From Faecalibacterium sp. I3-3-33 (lineage in GTDB: Bacteria; Bacillota; Clostridia; Oscillospirales; Ruminococcaceae), in NCBI RefSeq assembly GCF_023347295.1, contig NZ_CP094469.1:434001-498000 (forward strand): a stretch of DNA of 64,000 nt. Reading direction: 5' to 3'. Positions 26,051 to 32,984 of the stretch are shown here, in pieces. Positions within the stretch are counted from its first letter, which is position 1. Every line of letters starts with the position of its first letter. A program made the position numbers and the translations under genes. The notes beneath the pieces were generated by a model, which searched no databases, had not been told where the DNA came from, and worked only from the letters and a program-made list of their open reading frames with translations.

Positions 26051-26471
26051 CTGCTTTTCCCTCCAAATACTGTTTGATTTTCGCAAGCGCGGATTTCCTG
26101 TGCCGGAAAACCGTCGTGCGTACAACATTCAGCAGTTCGCCAATTTCCGCGTCGCTCATATCCAAGAAGTAGGACAAAAGGATAATGTCGCGTTTCCTTT
26201 CGGGCAAAGCGTTAAGGGCTTCGGCAAGCAGTTCATTTTTGACGAGTACATCAAAGCCGGACACTTGAAAACGGAAATAATCGCTTTCGTATTCGTCCGT
26301 TGTGAAAAGCTGCGCGAGTTCGCTTTCGCTCAAATCCGAAAAAGTAACTTCGCGTGCTGCGCGTTTCGCAAGAGTGCGGCGGTGGCTTTTCGCTTCGCCG
26401 ACCAAAGTTTTCTTTGCTAATGCGTCGTACTGATGTTGTATTCTTTCCTTGTCGGAAGAAGATAGCTCCAT
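26034..26471 (-). CDS. Sigma-70-like regulator of the ICE
   Basis: 145 aa. The start at 26471 is set by AGGAGGTG 7 bp upstream. The C-terminal half is region 4-like (ALNALPERKRDIILLSYFLDMSDAEIGELLNVVRTTVFRHRKSALAKIK), a helix-turn-helix that binds promoter DNA. Region 2 is not clearly present. Members of this family control conjugative transposon recombination genes. Coupled by overlap to the HTH gene downstream. Confidence 0.85.
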   Translation of the reverse strand: MELSSSDKERIQHQYDALAKKTLVGEAKSHRRTLAKRAAREVTFSDLSESELAQLFTTDEYESDYFRFQVSGFDVLVKNELLAEALNALPERKRDIILLSYFLDMSDAEIGELLNVVRTTVFRHRKSALAKIKQYLEGKADDEYR

Positions 26472-26944
26472 AGAGTTCACCTCCTTCCCGCGTGGAGTAG
26501 AGGACGGGAGTTAAGGGCTTGTCCTCTCTGCCCCTTTCGCTCCGTACCCGTTCGGGAGATGGCTCTTGAGTGCGCTTTTCAGAAAAAAGTTGAAAAAAGC
26601 AAAATGCGCCCGTCCGCAAGACGCGGACGGGCGCAAAGGAAATGTAAGCAGTAGCTAAATGTATTGACAGTTCACATTCATAGCCGGAATATCCCGCTTG
26701 CGGAGCATAGCTTTTTTTGACCGCAAAGCATTAGGCGGGTTACAGTAAATAAAAATGGACACGGCGATACCTCCCCGATACCGCCGTATCCTTAAAAAAG
26801 GGCGACTTTAATACACTACCCGCAATCCATTCTATAATAGGGAACAGCGGCTTTTGCGCAATATTAAATAAAAAAGCCGATAACACATAGGTTTTTTGAC
26901 CTAATGCGTTATCGGCTCTGCGTCTATGCGTCTGGCACTTTTAA
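26472..26944. other. Gene-free spacer with three hairpins
   Basis: No coding sequence supported. It contains a 13-bp GC stem (26605-26617 with 26623-26635), a 15-bp imperfect dyad (26757-26771 with 26777-26791, GGACACGGCGATACC against GATACCGCCGTATCC) and the terminator of the methyltransferase gene (26875-26917). Confidence 0.6.
26875..26917 (-). terminator. Terminator of the rRNA methyltransferase gene
   Basis: AGCCGATAAC (26875-26884) and GTTATCGGCT (26908-26917), with further pairing inside. On the minus strand it ends in a T run. Confidence 0.85.
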
Positions 26945-27928
26945 TCATTTTTTTTTGAATTTATTATATGTGTTAGCTAACTGTCCACAAGCCGCGTTAA
27001 TCTCTCTGCCATGAGAAACTCTCATAGTAACTTCAAGTCCTGCTTGCTCTAATTGATGTTTGAATGCAACTATTTCCCGTTTCTGTGGTGCTTTAATTCT
27101 TGAATTGCTTGTTGGGTTGTATTGTAACACGTTAATCATAACTTTTTTGCCCCGAAACCATTTTGCAAGTTGTCTTACATCTGAGGGCCGGTCATTTATA
27201 CCCGGTAAAAGCAAATACGCAAAGACAATTTTGCGATTATGCCTTTCAGAATAGGATAAGGCTTGCTTAACAACATCTTCAATAGCATATATGCGCATGT
27301 GAGGAATAATACGATTTCTTGCAGATTGTGTTGCTGCGTGTAAAGATATTGTCAACTGAATTTTAAGATGTTCCTCGCGCAATTTTTTTAATTGATCGAC
27401 CGGACCAACTGTTGATATGGTAATGCCGTCGGTTGGAAAGTTGAGCCCATATCTATCTCGGAGAATATGGATTGCTTTTATCAAGTTGTCATAATTGAAT
27501 AAAGGCTCTCCCATACCCATAAAAACGATACGGTTTACTTTTCGACGCAACAATATAATCTGTTGTACGATTTCTGACGATGTTAGATTACGAACAAAGC
27601 CATTTCGCCCGGACTCACAAAAAATACAACCAACAGGACAACCGACTTGTGTGCTCACGCAAACAGTTCCACCATCTCGCCGCTTGATAAAAACCGTTTC
27701 AATGTATTTGTTGTCTTTCAGTTCGTAAACATACTTTTCAGTATCACTGCTTTTGCAAATATTTTTTACCAACATTGATAGATTTTTTTTGCGTGGTAAT
27801 TGCTTATATAATTCTTCATATAAGGCTTTTGCTTCATTCTCGCCAATAACTTCCGACATTTCTTTGTAAGTAAATCCGTATGGATCATTCCGTACTTCCG
27901 CAGGCGTATATTTAGGTAAACGTTTCAT
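26945..27928 (-). CDS. RlmN/Cfr-family radical SAM 23S rRNA methyltransferase
   Basis: 327 aa. The radical SAM cluster motif is C97-PVG-C101-IF-C104 (CX3CX2C), preceded by CVSTQVG. FMGMGEPLFNYDN and the C-terminal AACGQLANTY carry family marks; Cys314 there corresponds to the methyl-carrying catalytic cysteine. RlmN makes m2A2503 in 23S rRNA, while Cfr makes m8A2503 and gives resistance to phenicols, lincosamides, oxazolidinones, pleuromutilins and streptogramin A. The GEPLFN motif is more RlmN-like and CESGRNG is unusual, so the subclass is open. It is AT-rich cargo in the ICE, in one unit with a KTR gene and below an attenuator-like leader. That placement argues for an accessory, inducible role rather than housekeeping. 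Confidence 0.82.
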   Translation of the reverse strand: MKRLPKYTPAEVRNDPYGFTYKEMSEVIGENEAKALYEELYKQLPRKKNLSMLVKNICKSSDTEKYVYELKDNKYIETVFIKRRDGGTVCVSTQVGCPVGCIFCESGRNGFVRNLTSSEIVQQIILLRRKVNRIVFMGMGEPLFNYDNLIKAIHILRDRYGLNFPTDGITISTVGPVDQLKKLREEHLKIQLTISLHAATQSARNRIIPHMRIYAIEDVVKQALSYSERHNRKIVFAYLLLPGINDRPSDVRQLAKWFRGKKVMINVLQYNPTSNSRIKAPQKREIVAFKHQLEQAGLEVTMRVSHGREINAACGQLANTYNKFKKK

Positions 27929-27945
27929 TTTTTATATCCTTTCTT

Positions 27946-28131
27946 CTAAATAATAAAAGTTTGTTTTTCTGTATTTTTGATTACAATCTCTAATTTTTCT
28001 ACATCAATGATATGCGTCAATTTGCATTTAGGGCAGAAAAGAGGAAAATCTTTTAATACAGTATTATGAAATACTTGAACTCTCGTCTTTCCGTTACAAA
28101 TCGGACATTTTATCCAATATTTTTTAAGCAT
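27946..28131 (-). CDS. Cysteine-rich KTR-domain protein
   Basis: 61 aa. Two knuckles, CPICNGKTRVQVF and FPLFCPKCKLTHIIDV, form a zinc ribbon with the KTR signature. This family is usually found next to resistance genes on conjugative elements (for example near tet(M)-type genes) and has no known function. It lies 17 bp upstream of the methyltransferase gene on the same transcript. Confidence 0.85.
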   Translation of the reverse strand: MLKKYWIKCPICNGKTRVQVFHNTVLKDFPLFCPKCKLTHIIDVEKLEIVIKNTEKQTFII

Positions 28132-28160
28132 TATATTTCACTCGTCCTTTTTACACAAAA

Positions 28161-28201
28161 AAATGCAGGTCAATCCTCAACATGAGCATTGACCTGCATT
28201 T
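28161..28201 (-). terminator. Attenuator-like terminator before the KTR/methyltransferase genes
   Basis: On the minus strand AAATGCAGGTCAAT (28201-28188) and its 14-bp complement (28174-28161) form a stem followed by TTTTTTT. It sits in the leader, 30 bp upstream of the KTR start, so transcription must pass it. Confidence 0.75.
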
Positions 28202-28307
28202 ATAATGCACAGAGCAGTACAACAAAACTAAGGCATAGCTTGCACTATGTCTATACTATATCTATACGTCGTTAGTTTTTTGTATTGCATCCGCAAAATA
28301 AGCATGA

Positions 28308-28332
28308 CAAAAAAGCCCATGTTGAAAATGGG
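28308..28332 (-). terminator. First hairpin of the leader, with T run
   Basis: CCCAT/ATGGG stem followed on the minus strand by six T. It can also take part in a longer alternative pairing (AAGCATTGAAAA against TTTTCAA and ATGCTT). Such mutually exclusive folds are typical of ribosome-controlled attenuation. Confidence 0.55.
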
Positions 28333-28352
28333 AAAATCCTTTTTTTCAATGC

Positions 28353-28379
28353 TTATCTAATACGCATGCTATGCAACAT
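28353..28379 (-). CDS. Leader peptide MLHSMRIR upstream of the rRNA methyltransferase
   Basis: Eight codons and a stop, with a near-ideal ribosome site (AAAAGGAGG, 8 bp before ATG). It begins about 30 bp after the predicted transcription start and ends at the base of the first hairpin. A short, well-translated ORF followed by terminators is the standard layout for drug-induced ribosome stalling. The two bases of evidence are position and ribosome site; translation is inferred. Confidence 0.65.
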   Translation of the reverse strand: MLHSMRIR

Positions 28380-28407
28380 AAACGCCGCCTCCTTTTACAT
28401 AAATTTT

Positions 28408-28436
28408 ATTTTATCAGAAAATCAGTCTACTGTCAA
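28408..28436 (-). promoter_or_regulatory. Promoter of the leader/KTR/methyltransferase unit
   Basis: Minus strand TTGACA (28436-28431), 17 bp, TAAAAT (28413-28408). Confidence 0.8.
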
Positions 28437-28528
28437 TACACAACAGGAAGTATTTAACCTAATGATATGAATTGTGTGGACATATCCAAAAAAAAGGTGA
28501 ACTGTAAAATGTAACAGGGTGAATGAAA

Positions 28529-28885
28529 ATGGCAAAAAGACCCGTACCATTGTACGACTTTAAGGCTTTCGGGGCAGCTATAAAAGCCGCGAGAAATGAA
28601 TACGGCGAGAGCCGCAAAAAGGTAAGCGACGAGTTATATATTTCCCCGCGCTACCTTGCGAATATCGAGAACAAGGGACAACAGCCGAGTTTACAGGTAT
28701 TCTATGACCTTGTAACCCGGTATCATATTTCGGTAGATCAATTTTTCTTCCCGAACAGCAATGCGGAGAAATCCACCGGGCGGCGGCAGCTTGACGCGCT
28801 GCTGGACGGTATGAGCGATAAAGGCATACGGATTGTAACCGCAACAGCAAGGGAGATAACGAAAGTCGAAAAAGCAGAGGACTAA
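28529..28885 (+). CDS. XRE-family helix-turn-helix regulator
   Basis: 118 aa from the ATG at 28529 (AGGGTGA 6 bp upstream). Residues about 10-65 are an XRE HTH (FGAAIKAARNEYGESRKKVS, then YISPRYLANIENKGQQPSLQ). The C-terminal half may mediate dimerisation. Such genes lie in front of the mobC/relaxase operon in this ICE type and probably repress transfer. Confidence 0.87.
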   Translation: MAKRPVPLYDFKAFGAAIKAARNEYGESRKKVSDELYISPRYLANIENKGQQPSLQVFYDLVTRYHISVDQFFFPNSNAEKSTGRRQLDALLDGMSDKGIRIVTATAREITKVEKAED

Positions 28886-29006
28886 CCTCACAATATGGGA
28901 AACAGGAGATTGCAGCGAGCGCATGGCGGCTGCAATCTTTTTTTGCGTCCAAAATTAAAGGAACGCGCAACAAAATACCGCCTTTCGGTGGGGGTATGGA
29001 GTAGAT

Positions 29007-29062
29007 AGCAAGCATAGGGAGTGTAGCCACTCCCGGCAGAAATGCTTGCTGGGGAGTACCCC
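29007..29062 (+). other. Predicted origin of transfer (oriT)
   Basis: Nested dyads 27 bp upstream of mobC: AGCAAGCAT (29007-29015) with ATGCTTGCT (29042-29050); inside them GGGAGTG (29017-29023) with CACTCCC (29028-29034); then GGGGAGTACCCC (29051-29062). Inverted repeats of this kind directly before mobC and the relaxase gene are where oriT lies in this ICE family. The nick site cannot be placed from sequence alone. Confidence 0.6.
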
Positions 29063-29088
29063 AGACCCCCAAGAAACGAGGTGAAACT

Positions 29089-29419
29089 ATGACGAACCGA
29101 ACCCGAAAAATTGTTCTGCGTGTTCCCGTGACGCCGGAGGAACAGGAACTTATCCGGCAGAAGATGGCTCTGCTGCACACACGGAATTTTTCTGCCTACG
29201 CCCGGAAGATGCTGATAGATGGTTATGTTGTCCACATCGACACCACCGACATCCGGGCGCAGACCGCCGAACTGCAAAAGATTGGTGTCAAACGTCAATC
29301 AGATCGCACGGCGGCTGAACAGCATGGGGCCGCTGTACACACAAGACGTTGCGGACATTAAGGGAGCATTGGCGCAGATATGGCAATTACAAAGATACAT
29401 CCTATCAAGTCAACGCTGA
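29089..29419 (+). pseudogene. mobC: MobC-like relaxosome accessory protein, frameshifted
   Basis: The first frame gives MTNRTRKIVLRVPVTPEEQE to TDIRAQTAELQKIGV, a ribbon-helix-helix MobC-type start. The frame then breaks at the AAA run at 29290-29292. The conserved continuation NVNQIARRLNSMGPLYTQ to the end is in the +2 frame and stops at 29419. Removing one A restores a 109-residue protein of normal length. Either the gene is inactive, slippage on the run restores it, or the assembly has an extra base. MobC helps the relaxase open oriT, so the break may affect transfer. It overlaps the relaxase start. Confidence 0.75.
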
Positions 29420-30708
29420 AAAAGGCACTGGACTACATCGAGAATCCGGTCAAGACGGATGAAAAAATACTGGTGTCCTCCTTTGCCTGCTCCTACGAAA
29501 CCGCCGACATCGAATTTGAACTGCTGCTATCACAAGCCATGCAGAAAGGCAACAATCTGGCCCACCACCTGATACAGTCTTTTGCGCCGGGCGAAACCAC
29601 GCCGGAGCAGGCCCACGAGATTGGCCGGCAGCTTGCAGATGAAGTACTGCAAGGCAAATACCCCTATGTGCTAACCACGCACATTGACAAAGGGCACGTC
29701 CACAACCACATCATCTTTTGCGCTGTGGACATGGTGAATCAGCGCAAATATGTTTCCAACCGGCGGAGCTATGCCTACATCCGGCGCACCAGCGACCGGC
29801 TGTGCAAGGAACATGGCCTGTCTGTGTTGGTCCCCGGTCAAGACCGGGGTAAAAGCTATGCCGAGTGGGACGCACACCGCAAGGGCATGAGCTGGAAGGC
29901 AAAACTGAAAGCCGCCATAGATGCAGCCATCCCGCAGGCCAAGGATTTTGACGATTTTCTGCGGCTCCTGCAGGAGCAAGGCTACGAGGTCAAGCGTGGC
30001 AAGTATGTTTCGTTCCGCGCGCCCGGACAGGAACGGTTCACCCGCTGCAAAACGCTGGGCGAAGCCTACACCGAAGAAGCCATCACCCAGCGCATCAAAG
30101 GGCGGTTCGTGGAGCGGAAGCCCAAAGAAAACCGCAAAATTTCTCTGCGGATTGATTTGGAGAACAGCATCAAGGTCCAACAGTCCGCAGGGTACGAGAA
30201 GTGGGCAAAGCTCCACAACTTGAAACAGGCTGCCCGGACGCTGAACTTCCTGACTGAGCATGAAATCGAAAGCTACCCGGATTTGGAAAGCCGGGTGGCC
30301 GAGATCACCGCCGCCAGCACCGAAGCTGCCGCCGTGCTGAAAGCGGCCGAACGCCGGCTTGCAGAAATGGCCGTGCTGATAAAGGATGTCACCACCTGTA
30401 AGGAGCTGCGCCCACTGGTGCAGGAATATCAGCGGGCTGCTGATAAAAAGCAGTTCCGGCGCAAGCATGAAGGCACCCTGATTCTCTATGAGGCCGCAGC
30501 TAAGACCCTGAAAGAGCAGGGCTTCCAAAAGCTGCCCGACCTCTATGCGCTGAAAGCCGAGTATAAGCAGCTGGCCGAGCAGAAAGACCAGATGCAGCGG
30601 CAGTACAATGATGCCAAACGTCAGATGCAGGAGTATGGCATCATAAAGCAGAATGTGGACGGCATTCTGCTGACAGCACCGGGAAAGGAGCAGATGCAGG
30701 AACGGTAA
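29380..30708 (+). CDS. Relaxase/mobilization nuclease
   Basis: 442 aa. The N-terminal nuclease domain has the catalytic Tyr region near the start (KALDYIENP), LAHHLIQSF, and the metal triad THIDKGHVHNHIIF (about 103-116), the MobP/VirD2-type relaxase signature. It cuts one strand at oriT and pilots it through the secretion channel. The C-terminal half (from about 290) is a long charged coiled coil. The start overlaps the end of the broken mobC frame. Confidence 0.92.
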   Translation: MAITKIHPIKSTLKKALDYIENPVKTDEKILVSSFACSYETADIEFELLLSQAMQKGNNLAHHLIQSFAPGETTPEQAHEIGRQLADEVLQGKYPYVLTTHIDKGHVHNHIIFCAVDMVNQRKYVSNRRSYAYIRRTSDRLCKEHGLSVLVPGQDRGKSYAEWDAHRKGMSWKAKLKAAIDAAIPQAKDFDDFLRLLQEQGYEVKRGKYVSFRAPGQERFTRCKTLGEAYTEEAITQRIKGRFVERKPKENRKISLRIDLENSIKVQQSAGYEKWAKLHNLKQAARTLNFLTEHEIESYPDLESRVAEITAASTEAAAVLKAAERRLAEMAVLIKDVTTCKELRPLVQEYQRAADKKQFRRKHEGTLILYEAAAKTLKEQGFQKLPDLYALKAEYKQLAEQKDQMQRQYNDAKRQMQEYGIIKQNVDGILLTAPGKEQMQER

Positions 30709-30819
30709 ATCTGCACAAAATATTGTTCGGATTTTTGAATCCAAAACGCTTAGACCGGGTGGCGTTTCCACCCGAAATCATGTAAAATAGACTTAGACAA
30801 CGAAAGCGAGGAACCCTCT

Positions 30820-31716
30820 ATGGCAGAAGTGAACGATAACAGCTCCATCCAGCTTTTTGAAGATCAGAAAATCCGTACTGCATGGGATGCAGAAAAGGAA
30901 GAATGGTATTTTTCGATTATTGATGTTATCTCCGTTTTAACAGATACTGCTAATCCGCGGCGATATTGGAGCGACCTGAAACGTAAGCTGAAAATTGAGG
31001 GTGCAGTTGAAGTGTACGAAAAAATCGTACAGTTGAAATTGCTGTCCCCGGATGGAAAGAAAAGACTGACGGATGTTGCCAGTACAGAACAACTTTTGCG
31101 TATCATCCAGTCAATCCCATCTCCGAAAGCTGAGCCGTTCAAGGCATGGCTGGCAATGGTAGGCAAGGAACGCATCGAGGAAACCATCGACCCGGAACAG
31201 GCCATCGACCGCGCACTTGATACCTATTTGAAAAAAGGCTACTCCGAAGAATGGATTCACCAGCGACTTTTGGCAATCCGCATCCGCAACGAACTGACGG
31301 ATGAATGGAAGAAGCGCGGAGTACAAAAGGGCAAGGAGTATGCTATCCTGACCGATGAAATCTCCCGCGCATGGTCTGGCATGACCACAGGGCAGTACAA
31401 GCGGCTGAAAGGTCTGACGAAAGAAAATCTCCGGGACAATATGACTGATTTGGAACTTGTGCTGACCATGCTGGCGGAAGCCTCCACCACGGATATTTCC
31501 AAAACTGCAAAGCCACAGACCTTTGCAGAAAACAAGCAGGTTGCCAAACGCGGCGGCAAGGTGGCCGGCATTGCGCGGCAGGCTCTTGAAGCGGAAACCG
31601 GCAAGCCTGTTATCACAGAAAAGAATGCGTTTGACTTCCAGCAGCTTGTGACCGACATTGTAGAAGATGCCGCCGAACTGCCGGAAAATCCCACCGAGAA
31701 AAAAGATAAAGACTGA
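30820..31716 (+). CDS. BRO-N domain protein (antirepressor-like)
   Basis: 298 aa. The N-terminal 110 residues resemble the BRO/antirepressor domain (IRTAWDAEKEEWYFSIIDV, then DTANPRRYWSDLKRKL). The C-terminal part is helical (RLLAIRIRNELTDEWKKRGV) with AWSGMTTGQYKRLKGL. Phage and ICE proteins of this kind bind DNA and relieve repression; the family includes DinD-like damage-inducible proteins. It is the last plus-strand gene of this module and ends at a terminator. Confidence 0.75.
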   Translation: MAEVNDNSSIQLFEDQKIRTAWDAEKEEWYFSIIDVISVLTDTANPRRYWSDLKRKLKIEGAVEVYEKIVQLKLLSPDGKKRLTDVASTEQLLRIIQSIPSPKAEPFKAWLAMVGKERIEETIDPEQAIDRALDTYLKKGYSEEWIHQRLLAIRIRNELTDEWKKRGVQKGKEYAILTDEISRAWSGMTTGQYKRLKGLTKENLRDNMTDLELVLTMLAEASTTDISKTAKPQTFAENKQVAKRGGKVAGIARQALEAETGKPVITEKNAFDFQQLVTDIVEDAAELPENPTEKKDKD

Positions 31717-31724
31717 TACATGAA

Positions 31725-31770
31725 AAATAGCCGGACACAGCAACCCCAAGGCCACCGTGTCCGGCTATTT
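31725..31770. terminator. Terminator after the BRO-N gene
   Basis: A perfect 14-bp stem (31725-31738 with 31757-31770) with A and T flanks. Confidence 0.85.
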
Positions 31771-31832
31771 CTGTGTTGACAATGACACATTACTTTGATT
31801 GAAAATAATGTGTGGTTGTCAAGCTGGCGGTA

Positions 31833-32033
31833 TCACTCACCCGTGAAATCAAACCTCTGTCCGTCAAAGTCAGCATCGGTCATGCGCTCCAACTTGGCAA
31901 TGGTCCCGTTCACCAGCCGCCGCATTTCCGTGTCCATGTCCGGCAGGGCGGCGAGCATCCGCGCCATCGTTCGACGGCGGTCAGAAGTGTGGTACATACA
32001 AATCAAATTTTCTTCTTCTACGCTGAAATTCAT
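31833..32033 (-). CDS. Transposon-transfer assisting protein (TTRAP family)
   Basis: 66 aa. MNFSVEEENLICMYHTSDRR followed by a helical second half (RRLVNGTIAKLERMTDADF) matches the small TTRAP family of Tn1549-like elements. Proposed to assist transfer; mechanism unknown. Last gene of the long minus-strand operon. Confidence 0.75.
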   Translation of the reverse strand: MNFSVEEENLICMYHTSDRRRTMARMLAALPDMDTEMRRLVNGTIAKLERMTDADFDGQRFDFTGE

Positions 32034-32036
32034 GCG

Positions 32037-32981
32037 TCAGACCTCCATTTCGTGTTGCTTGCTGCGGGCCGCTGCCTTTTTCGAGCTGGCGGCCTGTTTT
32101 GTTTCGGAAAGCTGCTTGCGGACGGAAGTGCGGGGCTTGCAGATGCCCTTGTCCCGGTTTTCGTTTTTGCCAACCAGCGCGTAGATGCCAAAACGGTCTT
32201 TCACGCTGGACAGGTGCAGGGACTTGTACGGCAACATGGCAAGTAGCTGGTCCGTGTCCCGGCTGGATGCCAGCTTGGTGAAATAGGGCGATACCTCTAC
32301 CATAAAATGATTCTTGTCCGGGCTGTTGGGAGCAGCCAGCCGCTTCATATCGGTTACAATGCGCTGGGCCTCGGCCTCGATCAGCCCGGTGTGCAATGCC
32401 GCAAGGTGTTCTTTGAAATCACCGGGCTGTGCAGATTCCCGACTGCGCTGCTCCTGCCGGATGGCCGCTTGCAGAAGTTCCGGGTCACGGGGCTGCATTT
32501 CATACCGCACGAACTCTCCAAAATATTTGTCCGATCGGCTGTCGAAATGCTCTTTGAGGCCAATTTCCCGCATCCCACTTTCGTAGATCAGGCGATTGGC
32601 ACCCACAAGCAGAGCGGCATCCCGGATATGCTGGAAATGCTGCTGATAGTCCAGTTCATACAGATTGCCTTGCACAGTTCCGTTGGCCGCGCCGGTCAGC
32701 TCCACCGCATAGGCAAGAATCCTGTCATGGGTCTGTTCGCCGCAGAATTTCCATGTGTTGTAGGCTTGCGTGTCTTTGAGCAGCACGTCCCGTTCCCGGA
32801 AGCAGAATGTTCCAGAGGGCCGGGACAGCCACAACAACAGCTTATCTTCCGGCTGGTCGCTGCGGGCTGCTTCCCGCAGCATCTTGATGTCAAAGGCAAA
32901 ATCGCTCTGATAGTATGCGGTGTTCTGGTGCATAATGGCTTCCAGCGCAGCGATCACGTCCACATTTTCAAACTTCTGCAC
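32037..32981 (-). CDS. Uncharacterised ICE protein
   Basis: 314 aa, cytoplasmic, no motif I recognise with confidence. The first 230 residues are mixed alpha/beta (YYQSDFAFDIKMLREAA; LLLWLSRPSGTFCFRERD). The C-terminus is a basic Lys/Arg/Ala tail like that of its neighbour. It lies 3 bp after the large ArdC/YodL gene and is conserved in position in this ICE type, so it may belong to the same antirestriction or DNA-processing function. Confidence 0.6.
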   Translation of the reverse strand: MQKFENVDVIAALEAIMHQNTAYYQSDFAFDIKMLREAARSDQPEDKLLLWLSRPSGTFCFRERDVLLKDTQAYNTWKFCGEQTHDRILAYAVELTGAANGTVQGNLYELDYQQHFQHIRDAALLVGANRLIYESGMREIGLKEHFDSRSDKYFGEFVRYEMQPRDPELLQAAIRQEQRSRESAQPGDFKEHLAALHTGLIEAEAQRIVTDMKRLAAPNSPDKNHFMVEVSPYFTKLASSRDTDQLLAMLPYKSLHLSSVKDRFGIYALVGKNENRDKGICKPRTSVRKQLSETKQAASSKKAAARSKQHEMEV

Positions 32982-32984
32982 GGT

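Noticed and set aside
29280..29300. Programmed frameshift in mobC
   Set aside because: The run is only three A and lacks a slippery heptamer or a following strong stem, so an indel is more likely.
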